Shown here: positions 6,783-13,773 of the stretch, one piece after another
How the letters are laid out: every line of letters starts with the position of its first letter
How positions within the stretch are numbered: the first letter of the stretch is position 1
Assembly (NCBI GenBank): GCA_021162225.1
Contig: JAGGZB010000056.1
Location: 1 to 14,909 of the forward strand
Length of the DNA stretch: 14,909 nt
DNA from: Candidatus Bathyarchaeota archaeon
Lineage (GTDB): Archaea > Thermoproteota > Bathyarchaeia > Bathyarchaeales > DTEX01
Reading direction: 5' to 3'
Notes under the pieces: generated by a model
Database searches by the model: none
Told to the model about the DNA's origin: nothing
Seen by the model: only the letters and a program-made list of their open reading frames with translations
Position numbers and translations under genes: made by a program

Positions 6783-9700
6783 TTATGCCCTCTCTTTAAG
6801 AATTAATCTCGGAGAGATACAGAGACTCATAAGCTCTTGGAGTAAAAGTTTAAAGGCGTATGAGACTTGAACCGGGGAGATCTTCGCTTTGTCCCCGCAG
6901 ATTCTACAGACGTACTTTCGCTGCCTCATATCGTAATATGCGATGTAACCGCAGTTCTCGCATACGTAAAGCGTGTATTTGTCTGATTCTTCTAGAAGCC
7001 TATCATGAAGTAGCATTGCAGCTCCATGCCCAATTAGGCAGTCCCGCTCCATCTCTCCGAATCTTAATCCTCCGCCCCTAGCGCGTCCCTCGGTTGGTTG
7101 CCTAGTTAACATCTGAACTTGGCCTCTCGCCCTCGCGTGAATCTTGTCAGAAACCATGTGATGAAGCTTCTGATAATAGACCACTCCCATGAATATCTCG
7201 GCCTCATACTTTTCTCCTGTCACACCATCATAGAGAACTTCTCGGCCAGTATAACTGAAACCTAGGTCGATGAGTGCTTTCTTAAGCGCATCTCCCTTCA
7301 CACTTGAAAATGGAGTTCCATCGATTATTTTTCCTTGCGCCGCACCTACTTTGCCAGCGAGTGATTCTAAGAATTGACCTATAGTCATTCTGGATGGGAA
7401 GGCATGCGGATTTATTATGATGTCAGGAACAATCCCATCGACGCTGAAGGGCATATCCTCCTGGGGAACTATCATACCTATGACTCCTTTTTGACCGTGG
7501 CGGGAAGCAAATTTGTCCCCTATTTCTGGGATGCGTTCATCCCTCACTCTAACTTTAACGAGCTTGTTTCCCTCATTTGTTTCTGACAGAAAGACGGCGT
7601 CAACTATTCCCTTCTCAGAGGGCCGCATACTAACTGAGGAATCCCTCATGCTTGGACCTCTTATCTCGAACTCTTTATATTCTTCGAGGAAACGCGGCGG
7701 ACTGACTCGCCCTATCAGGACGTCTCCTCCGGATACTTCAGATTCAACACCAACTATGCCGTCCTCCTCTAGGAAGCGGTAATACTGCTCTCCTCGGTAT
7801 CCTCGAATTCCAGGCTCTGGTATCTTAATCTCATCTCTTAATCCTCCTAAATAGTGGAGACATTCAGCCTCGTAAATTCTGTAGAAGGACGACCGTGCAA
7901 GTCCCCTTTCTATAGAAGCCTTATTGAATATTAGAGCATCCTCCATGTTATATCCTTCAAATGAAAGCACAGCTACGATGCAGTTCTGTCCGGAGGGGCG
8001 TAGATTATAGCCTATAACCTCCATCGGCTTAGTCTGCACTATTGGCACTTGTGGATAATGAAGTATGTGAGCGCGTGAGTCTACTCTGAACGGGAAGTTT
8101 GACGCGTAGATGCCTAGAGCCTGCTTTGCCATGGCCGACTCATATGAGTTACGTGGAGATTGATTATGCTCAGCATATGGTATGAGAGAGGCGCATATTC
8201 CGAGAATCGAATAGGGCGTTATCTCTAGATGTGTATGCTCCGGGGTTACGTCTTTGGGATCAAGAGCTATCAGCGCGTTCTCCTCCTCCTCTGCATCCAA
8301 GTATTCGATGACGCCGCGTTTTATGAGGTCCTCCCACTTCCATTCTCCTTTCTTAACCTTCTCTATCTCTTCGGGTCCTAACTTTGGCTTACCATTCTCG
8401 ACGATTATAAGTGCTCTCCTAACTCTTCCCTCGTCGCAGTTCACGTAAACTTCATCGTTACTTTCATTAATCTTAGAGAAGTATGCAATGTTTATTTCAG
8501 AGGAGATCTCCCCTCTCCTTCTGGCTTCTCTTAATTCTTTCACGAGCTTGTGTGGAGAAGCATGATAGCCGATTGGGCAGCCGTCGACGAAGACTTTAGC
8601 TCCGGAGAGCTTCAACTCCCTACTTGCCTCAGCAAGCGGGACTACTCCTCTTTCATAAAGCATCTGTTTAACTTTTTCTGGGTCATAGCCCACTGAGATT
8701 ACTGCTGAAAGAGCAAGATTCTTGACTAATCCACAGTTTGCGCCTTCAGGAGTTTCATTTGGACAGAGTCTGCCCCAATGGGTAGCGTGGAGATCGCGGG
8801 CTTCAAAGTTAGGCTGGCTTCGGCTAAGGGGAGATTGAAGTCTCCTAAGATGGCTGAAAGTAGATATCATGTTGGTTCTATCTAGAAGCTGCGTTATCCC
8901 TACGCGTCCCCTTCCCCAATTTCCAGTCGCAAGTGAATGCTGAATCTTATCAGTAACTATTCCAGGCCTAACGGCTATTGATATGCCAAGCATCCTTCTT
9001 CTAGCGCCCATTCTCTCCAGTTGATACTTGATGTCTCGGCAGAGATTTCTGAATGCAACTCGGAAGAGATCGGATAGCAGGGGGCCAGCGAGCCTTAAGC
9101 GCTTATTCTTAAAGTGATCCTTGTCATCCGGCTTCCGTCTTCCAAGCTTAAGTTCTATGGCTCGACGAGCCATTTCTCCTAAGAAGAAGGCTTTTTCTTT
9201 CCTCGACTCCTTAGTCCTTCCAATATGGGGAAGAAGATTCTTGTCAATTATGTTTTCAGCTTTTGCTAGACGATAACTTTTTATCTGACCATAGGCAGCC
9301 CTATTTCCGATATACAAAAGAGCGTCTTCAACCGTATCGACGCCTTCAGCGGCATCAAATGACGCCTCTAGCTCGCCTTGAACAGTCTCGTCAAGTGAGA
9401 CTGCCTCAGCTATCTCTCTATCCGACTCCAGACCAAGCGCTCTCATAAGTATAATGAATGGAATCTCTGTGGATATTCCAGGAACCGACACGTTTATGCG
9501 TCCATCGGATTTGATACGTAATTCAATCCTCGCCCTAAAACCTACAGTTGTGGAGAAAACTTTAGCCTCATACACTGGGCTAGATCCGCTTGTGTCTATA
9601 TCTGTGAGAATACGATTCGGAGCTAAATCCTCGATCGCCACAATCACTCGCTCAGAGCCGTTGATTATGAAGTATCCTCCTGGATCCAGTGGGTCCTCTC

Positions 9701-10154
9701 CATGCCTTATTAGATCCTCCTCTGAAAGTCCGGAGAGGAGACAGAACTTGGATTTCAGCATGACAGGCAAGTCGCCAATGTAAACTAGCTCCTTTAAATC
9801 TGTGCGTTCTCTTCCATCTATCACCGGCGTCATCTCGACGGATAGAGGCATGGCATATGTGAGATTTCTTAATCGAGCTTCCATGGGATATATCTCGTGA
9901 CGTGTTCCGTCAACCTCAGTTACGTAGGGACCGTAGATCACATCGTTCTCAACTTCTCTAACTATGAAAACTCGGCCGAACTTTATCTTGTACGGACCTT
10001 CCGGAACCTCTATGTCTATCCCGCCTACCTCATCAATAACTTGTTGAAGCCCATGCTCCACAAATTCATTATAGGAGTCTAGATGCTGTCTAACAAGCCC
10101 CTTCTCCTCAAACATCGCCTTTTGTATTAGGAATGCATCTTCTGGACTAATCAA
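6783..10154 (-). CDS. rpoB: DNA-directed RNA polymerase subunit B (Rpo2), unsplit, 1123 aa
   Basis: This is the second-largest RNA polymerase subunit and forms the other half of the active-site cleft. Visible signatures are GSERVIVAIEDLAPNRI (about residues 166-182), GNWGRGRVGITQLLDRTNM (about 410-430), HWGRLCPNETPEGANCGL (about 456-473), GYNMEDALIFNKASIERG (about 733-750), KFASRHGQKGVIG (about 882-894) and RQPTEGRARGGGLRFGEMER (about 1015-1035). A C-terminal zinc ribbon has C1065, C1068, C1083 and C1086. The subunit is one piece rather than B'+B''. The start is TTG at 10154. An in-frame TGA lies just upstream (10161-10163), the next ATG is codon 14, and GAGGT sits 9 bases before the TTG, so TTG is well supported. 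The small ORF before it ends 1 base upstream. No rpoH gene precedes it. Confidence 0.97.
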   Translation of the reverse strand: MISPEDAFLIQKAMFEEKGLVRQHLDSYNEFVEHGLQQVIDEVGGIDIEVPEGPYKIKFGRVFIVREVENDVIYGPYVTEVDGTRHEIYPMEARLRNLTYAMPLSVEMTPVIDGRERTDLKELVYIGDLPVMLKSKFCLLSGLSEEDLIRHGEDPLDPGGYFIINGSERVIVAIEDLAPNRILTDIDTSGSSPVYEAKVFSTTVGFRARIELRIKSDGRINVSVPGISTEIPFIILMRALGLESDREIAEAVSLDETVQGELEASFDAAEGVDTVEDALLYIGNRAAYGQIKSYRLAKAENIIDKNLLPHIGRTKESRKEKAFFLGEMARRAIELKLGRRKPDDKDHFKNKRLRLAGPLLSDLFRVAFRNLCRDIKYQLERMGARRRMLGISIAVRPGIVTDKIQHSLATGNWGRGRVGITQLLDRTNMISTFSHLRRLQSPLSRSQPNFEARDLHATHWGRLCPNETPEGANCGLVKNLALSAVISVGYDPEKVKQMLYERGVVPLAEASRELKLSGAKVFVDGCPIGYHASPHKLVKELREARRRGEISSEINIAYFSKINESNDEVYVNCDEGRVRRALIIVENGKPKLGPEEIEKVKKGEWKWEDLIKRGVIEYLDAEEEENALIALDPKDVTPEHTHLEITPYSILGICASLIPYAEHNQSPRNSYESAMAKQALGIYASNFPFRVDSRAHILHYPQVPIVQTKPMEVIGYNLRPSGQNCIVAVLSFEGYNMEDALIFNKASIERGLARSSFYRIYEAECLHYLGGLRDEIKIPEPGIRGYRGEQYYRFLEEDGIVGVESEVSGGDVLIGRVSPPRFLEEYKEFEIRGPSMRDSSVSMRPSEKGIVDAVFLSETNEGNKLVKVRVRDERIPEIGDKFASRHGQKGVIGMIVPQEDMPFSVDGIVPDIIINPHAFPSRMTIGQFLESLAGKVGAAQGKIIDGTPFSSVKGDALKKALIDLGFSYTGREVLYDGVTGEKYEAEIFMGVVYYQKLHHMVSDKIHARARGQVQMLTRQPTEGRARGGGLRFGEMERDCLIGHGAAMLLHDRLLEESDKYTLYVCENCGYIAYYDMRQRKYVCRICGDKAKISPVQVSYAFKLLLQELMSLCISPRLILKERA

Positions 10155-10155
10155 T

Positions 10156-10323
10156 TCATATCAACCTCTTCAAGCATTCTCGATCGGCTCCTATCAGAGA
10201 GATAGGATCTTCTCCATCTCTCTCCAGTAAATAAAAGGATACTGAACAGATTTTATCGGCGTTTTTCGCCATATTTATGGAGCATCCCCTTCCTTTAGGC
10301 TTCACAAAGTAACGAAAGCGCAT
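10156..10323 (-). CDS. Possible 55-aa leader ORF ending one base before rpoB
   Basis: I translated this frame by hand. It runs from ATG at 10323 to TGA at 10158-10156 and encodes 55 residues beginning MRFRYFVKPKGRGC and ending LIGADRECLKRLI. The stop lies 1 base before the rpoB TTG, and the rpoB ribosome binding site GAGGT is inside its last codons, as expected for translational coupling. It occupies the position where rpoH usually lies, but it does not resemble RpoH and I recognise no family. An internal in-frame ATG at codon 18 would give 38 residues. There is no Shine-Dalgarno site before the first ATG. Part of the ORF overlaps a hairpin. It may instead be untranslated leader; an open frame of this length can arise by chance. 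Confidence 0.4.
   Translation of the reverse strand: MRFRYFVKPKGRGCSINMAKNADKICSVSFYLLERDGEDPISLIGADRECLKRLI
10196..10223 (-). promoter_or_regulatory. Hairpin in the rpoB leader, possible regulatory RNA structure
   Basis: The transcript would contain AGAGAGAU and AUCUCUCU as an 8-base-pair perfect stem. After one bulged U the stem continues with GGA/UCC around a five-base loop (GAAGA), making 11 base pairs in all. The adjacent minus-strand sequence CUAUC-UCUCU-GAUAG (10205-10191) can form a smaller hairpin that uses one arm of the first, so the two are mutually exclusive. The structure ends about 40 bases before the rpoB start. It could regulate rpoB translation or RNA stability, or it could be coincidental in coding sequence. 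Confidence 0.4.
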
Positions 10324-10357
10324 ATTTAAGGATTACTTTAAGGTATTCATAGGTGAA

Positions 10358-10373
10358 CTTATAAATATATTTG
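10358..10373 (-). promoter_or_regulatory. Probable TATA box for the RNA polymerase operon
   Basis: On the minus strand AAATATATTTATAAG is a good box A-like element centred near 10364. A start about 26 bases downstream (near 10338) would give about 15 untranslated bases before the small ORF's ATG, or a leader of about 184 bases before the rpoB TTG. It lies downstream of the T run that ends the homoserine dehydrogenase unit, so the two operons are separable. Confidence 0.5.
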
Positions 10374-10402
10374 ACAGTCTTCACGATATCTCGTCTCTCT
10401 TT

Positions 10403-10408
10403 AAAAAA
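10403..10408 (-). terminator. T6 run after homoserine dehydrogenase
   Basis: On the minus strand TTTTTT lies about 6 bases after the homoserine dehydrogenase stop codon, inside GATTTTTTAAAG. A short T run close behind a last gene is a plausible archaeal intrinsic terminator. It separates the amino-acid operon from the polymerase promoter downstream. Confidence 0.45.
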
Positions 10409-10414
10409 TCTTTT

Positions 10415-11437
10415 CTAAATCGGAGATGCTGTTTCCTTCATCACCGTTAATACATCATTCAGAACGGCTGAGACCGTCTCCTCTCCAGCGCCGTGACCTA
10501 TCAATGTGATCTCCCTTGCCAGGTCTGTCTCTATGTGAATAGCATTCAGTGTACCATGGACGCATAGAGGATGATTTATCGGAACGAGCTTTGGAGATAC
10601 TTCTATATGCTTATCGATTGTGCTGATGAGTTTTATAGCGAATTTTGACTTCTTGGCTAGGCTTATAGCCTCTTGGGTAACCCTTCTTATTCCTGTTCTT
10701 TTAACATCCTCAAACTTTACGTTCCTATTCATCAATGCGTTTGCGAGTATCACCGCCTTGCAGGCCGCATCTATTCCGTCAACATCATATGATGGATCCC
10801 TTTCGGTGAGGCCTCTTTCCCGGGCTTCCTTTAAGGCTAGTTCGAAGCTTGTTCCTTCAAAGTACATTCTTGAAAGGATATAATTTGTTGTTCCATTCAG
10901 TATTCCCACGATTCTCCGTATTATGTCTCCCTGGAGACATTTCCTAACGAGAGAGAAAACGGGTACTGCTCCCGCAACTGTGCCTTCGTAGAGAAGAAGA
11001 CAATCATTCTTCTCAGCTAGGCTTGTAAGTTCCTTAAAGGCCACGACGAGCGGCCCCTTATTTGATGTGACTACGTGAATCCCCTTTTTGAGAGCCGCTT
11101 TTATGAAAGAGAGACCTGGCTCTCCATCATTGATATTTGTAGGAGTCGCCTCGACCATTAAGTCTGCTTCTCCCTTCTCAATAATCTCCTCGGTTGATCC
11201 GCCTTCTCTATATTTTCCAGAGTATTCTGATAGTCTCTTCACATAGCTAAGTCTTTCGAGATCAAGCCCTTTCGAATCGTATAAGTAGCCTTTGCTATCT
11301 GAGACGCCGATAACCTTGAAGCTTGCATCCACATTTCTTATGAGATCTATCTTTTTGTAAAATGCTCTCACAAGTTTTCTGCCGATGAAGCCAAAACCGA
11401 CAATTATGACGTTCAACTTTGTTCTCCCTGCCTCCAC
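10415..11437 (-). CDS. hom: Homoserine dehydrogenase
   Basis: This enzyme reduces aspartate-4-semialdehyde to homoserine with NAD(P)H, the branch point to threonine, methionine and isoleucine. The N-terminal Rossmann motif is VGFGFIG (about residues 13-19). Family motifs follow: VEATPTN (about 95-101), HVVTSNKGPL with the probable catalytic K127, EGTVAGAVPVF (151-161), ILNGTTNYILSRM (about 179-191) and DVDGIDAACK with probable catalytic D223 and K227. At 340 residues it has no fused aspartokinase and no C-terminal ACT domain. The first possible start, GTG at 11437, shares its G with the stop of the upstream ACT gene (TAGTG). However, TTG at 11416 has GGGAG seven bases upstream and would start directly at NVIIVGFG, so it may be the true start. 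It is the last gene of the ilvD-ACT-hom unit. Confidence 0.93.
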   Translation of the reverse strand: MEAGRTKLNVIIVGFGFIGRKLVRAFYKKIDLIRNVDASFKVIGVSDSKGYLYDSKGLDLERLSYVKRLSEYSGKYREGGSTEEIIEKGEADLMVEATPTNINDGEPGLSFIKAALKKGIHVVTSNKGPLVVAFKELTSLAEKNDCLLLYEGTVAGAVPVFSLVRKCLQGDIIRRIVGILNGTTNYILSRMYFEGTSFELALKEARERGLTERDPSYDVDGIDAACKAVILANALMNRNVKFEDVKRTGIRRVTQEAISLAKKSKFAIKLISTIDKHIEVSPKLVPINHPLCVHGTLNAIHIETDLAREITLIGHGAGEETVSAVLNDVLTVMKETASPI

Positions 11438-11907
11438 TATATTGGAAGTATTACAAGCGAGTCTTCTGATTCCGCTACTCTCCTAAGATTTTCCAATGTC
11501 TCGTCAAGAAGATCAGTCGGAACTTCGATCTCAAGCTTCAAGCATGCATCTTTTGATGTTGGAGCTGAAACCTCGAATCCTATAATCTCCGCGTTTCTCA
11601 ATCCTTCTTGGACGATACGTTCCAAATCAGCCTTGCCTACTAAAATAGCTGTGATATGAGCTGTATCGACAACTTCCTCAGCCTTGATGAGGGTAACTCC
11701 TATCTTTCTTAAGTCATTGATTGTTTTCTGCATGTTCCATTTTGAGGGAAAGTCGACTACGAGGCTTACGGGAACGAATCCTGCTGAGGGATTCTCACGT
11801 TCATGAATTATGGAGATTATGTTTCCGCCGTTCTTCGCAATTGGCTTGAGAGCTTTAAGGAGCTGTCCGGGCCTATCAGCCAACGCGATCGTTAAGTCAA
11901 ACTTCAA
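11437..11907 (-). CDS. ACT-domain protein, probable amino-acid-sensing regulator of homoserine dehydrogenase
   Basis: This is a stand-alone regulatory protein of 156 residues. Residues 1 to about 75 form a clear ACT domain (FDLTIALADRPGQLLKALKP, then IAKNGGNIISIIHER), the fold that binds amino acids to control metabolic enzymes. Residues about 80-156 look like a second ACT-like repeat (TAHITAILVG, then ACLKLEIEVP). No catalytic domain is present. Similar ACT proteins next to homoserine dehydrogenase occur in other archaea and are classed as predicted regulators of amino-acid metabolism. Because this homoserine dehydrogenase lacks its own ACT domain, I infer that the protein supplies feedback control in trans, perhaps sensing threonine or a branched-chain amino acid. 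The start is TTG at 11907 with GAGG eight bases upstream. It lies 19 bases after ilvD and overlaps hom by one base. Confidence 0.85.
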   Translation of the reverse strand: MKFDLTIALADRPGQLLKALKPIAKNGGNIISIIHERENPSAGFVPVSLVVDFPSKWNMQKTINDLRKIGVTLIKAEEVVDTAHITAILVGKADLERIVQEGLRNAEIIGFEVSAPTSKDACLKLEIEVPTDLLDETLENLRRVAESEDSLVILPI

Positions 11908-11926
11908 GGTTTATTCCTCTACGCCT

Positions 11927-13597
11927 TTAGGGAGCTCTGAAAGTTCCGCCTTTATCAGCTGATTGTACAAGAAATGAGTATCTGCGCAGGTATCCTTTAT
12001 TAATCTTTGGCGGCTTAGGCTTCCATCTTGAAAGCCTCCGCCTCATTTCTTCTCCATCTATTTCTACGTTGAGTGACCTCTTGGGAACATTAATGCTTAT
12101 TACATCGCCTTCTTTCACTACGGCTATAGGACCACCAGCCGCAGCCTCCGGCGATATATGCCCTATGCACAGACCTCTCGTTGCCCCTGAGAATCTTCCA
12201 TCAGTTAATAATGCAACAGACTCGATTAGACCCATACCAGCTATGGCAGCCGTTGGTGAGAGCATCTCTCTCATTCCAGGGCCTCCTTTAGGTCCCTCGT
12301 ATCGAATAACAATCACGTCTCCCTCGTTGATCTCCTTGTTCAGGATGGCTTTCATGGCTTCTTCTTCGGAGTCGAAGACTCTTGCTGGCCCTCTGTGAGT
12401 AAGCATCTTAGGCGGAACGGCCGTAACTTTGAGCACGGCGCCGTTCGGCGCCAGGTTCCCTTTGAGCACGGCTATTCCGCCCTGCCTATGGATTGGATTA
12501 TCAAGCGGACGTATGACCTCCCAGTCATAGATAGCGGCGTCTTTAATATTCTCCCATACTGAGCGGCCAGTTACCGTTATAGCGTCTAGATGGAGATTAT
12601 TCTTTAGAACCTTCATTACCGCCGGGATTCCGCCTGCTGCTTCAAGCTCGGCTAAGTCATGCGGTCCAGCTGGTCTCATATCACATATATGTGGAGTTCT
12701 TCTCGCAATCTCGTCGAAAACCTCGAGAGGCAGGGAGACTCCGGCTTCATTAGCTATAGCCGTTAAGTGTAGAACGGCGTTTGTTGATCCTCCGAGGGCC
12801 ATGTCTACGGTTATAGCATTCTCAAATGCTTCTCGCGTTAGGATATCCGAGGGCTTAAGATCCTCCTTAACCATTTGAACGATTCTTTCTCCACTCTTTT
12901 TTGCTATCCTAGCCTTTTGAGACGAGACTGCAAGTGACGATGCGCATCCGGGAAGCGAGAGACCTATGGATTCAGCTATGCAAGCCATGGTGTTCGCAGT
13001 GTACATTCCATTACATGATCCGCTACCTGGGAAGGCTCTGTCCTCTATTCTCTTCAGCTCCTCCTCAGTCATTTTTCCAGCCGTTACTTCACCTACTGCT
13101 TCGAAGATCGCGGTTACGTCAACCTTTCTTCCTTTATATATCCCGGAGAGCATAGGGCCGCCGGTTACCACGATCGATGGAATGTTAAGTCTAGCCGCGG
13201 CCATCATCATTCCGGGGGTTATCTTGTCGCAGTTGGTGAGCAAAACCAGCCCGTCAAACCTGTTCGCTTCAGCGACTACTTCGATCGAGTCCGCAATTAT
13301 CTCCCTTGAAGGCAGAGAATAATGCATGCCTACATGTCCCATTGCTATTCCGTCACAGATGGCTATTGTATTAAACTCGAATGGAACTCCACCTGCTGAT
13401 CGAACACCCGCCTTAACATATTCTACGAGCCTATTAAGGTGCATATGGCCGGGAACAGTCTCAGCGAAGCTATTAGCGATGCCTATGAATGGTTTATCAA
13501 AATCCTCATCTGTAACTCCTAGGCATTTCCATATGCTTCTTTGAGGAGCTCTTTCGATTCCGCGTTTAACAACATCGCTTCTCAACGTGGACCCCAC
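11927..13597 (-). CDS. ilvD: Dihydroxy-acid dehydratase
   Basis: IlvD dehydrates 2,3-dihydroxyisovalerate and 2,3-dihydroxy-3-methylvalerate to the 2-keto acids that become valine and isoleucine; the former also feeds leucine. Its 556 residues are full length. Family motifs are LRSDVVKRGIERAP near the N-terminus, CDGIAMGHVGMHYSLPSRE (about 81-99), NCDKITPGMMMAAARL with Fe-S ligand C123, GSGSCNGMYTANTM with C195, and GRFSGATRGLCIGHISPEAA near the C-terminus. Where [2Fe-2S] enzymes have a third Cys (PCN.HL), this one has Gly (ETVPGHMHL), as in E. coli IlvD, which points to an oxygen-sensitive [4Fe-4S] enzyme. The start is GTG at 13597. A TATA-like box about 23 bases upstream and the lack of a ribosome binding site suggest a leaderless message. 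It is first in the operon with the ACT protein and hom. Confidence 0.97.
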   Translation of the reverse strand: MGSTLRSDVVKRGIERAPQRSIWKCLGVTDEDFDKPFIGIANSFAETVPGHMHLNRLVEYVKAGVRSAGGVPFEFNTIAICDGIAMGHVGMHYSLPSREIIADSIEVVAEANRFDGLVLLTNCDKITPGMMMAAARLNIPSIVVTGGPMLSGIYKGRKVDVTAIFEAVGEVTAGKMTEEELKRIEDRAFPGSGSCNGMYTANTMACIAESIGLSLPGCASSLAVSSQKARIAKKSGERIVQMVKEDLKPSDILTREAFENAITVDMALGGSTNAVLHLTAIANEAGVSLPLEVFDEIARRTPHICDMRPAGPHDLAELEAAGGIPAVMKVLKNNLHLDAITVTGRSVWENIKDAAIYDWEVIRPLDNPIHRQGGIAVLKGNLAPNGAVLKVTAVPPKMLTHRGPARVFDSEEEAMKAILNKEINEGDVIVIRYEGPKGGPGMREMLSPTAAIAGMGLIESVALLTDGRFSGATRGLCIGHISPEAAAGGPIAVVKEGDVISINVPKRSLNVEIDGEEMRRRLSRWKPKPPKINKGYLRRYSFLVQSADKGGTFRAP

Positions 13598-13615
13598 AAC
13601 TTCTTTTATTGTAAA

Positions 13616-13629
13616 CTCTTAAACTTTTT
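13616..13629 (-). promoter_or_regulatory. Probable TATA/BRE for the ilvD operon, leaderless-type spacing
   Basis: On the minus strand AAAAAG followed by TTTAAGAG (13623-13616) looks like a BRE plus box A. Its centre is about 23 bases before the ilvD GTG at 13597, so transcription would begin at or within a few bases of the start codon. This fits the absence of a Shine-Dalgarno sequence there. Confidence 0.5.
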
Positions 13630-13680
13630 GGCTTCAAGGTCTATTTGAGCATTGCAAATTCGCTCTTTAGGGGATGATGC

Positions 13681-13695
13681 CGAAAGGCTTTTATA
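13681..13695 (+). promoter_or_regulatory. Probable BRE/TATA promoter for the synthase gene
   Basis: CGAAAGG followed by CTTTTATAC is a good BRE plus box A centred near 13692. The expected start (about 13718) lies just before TGAGGT (13720-13725) and the ATG at 13734. Promoter, ribosome binding site and ATG are thus all correctly spaced, which matters because that ATG is out of frame with the downstream coding sequence. Confidence 0.55.
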
Positions 13696-13773
13696 CAACG
13701 TCATGATGTTTTGATGATCTGAGGTTGCTGAAAATGGGGTATCGTTTTATCGAATAGATTCGCAGAGAAGATC

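Noticed and set aside
6860..10082. Plus-strand open frames across rpoB
   Set aside because: The conserved RpoB motifs on the minus strand cover the whole interval, and the antisense frames are low-complexity by-products.
10155..10414. rpoH gene upstream of rpoB
   Set aside because: I translated the frame that abuts rpoB and looked for the RpoH C-terminal pattern around a Lys-Pro-Gly-Asp motif; it is absent. The gene must lie elsewhere or be lost.
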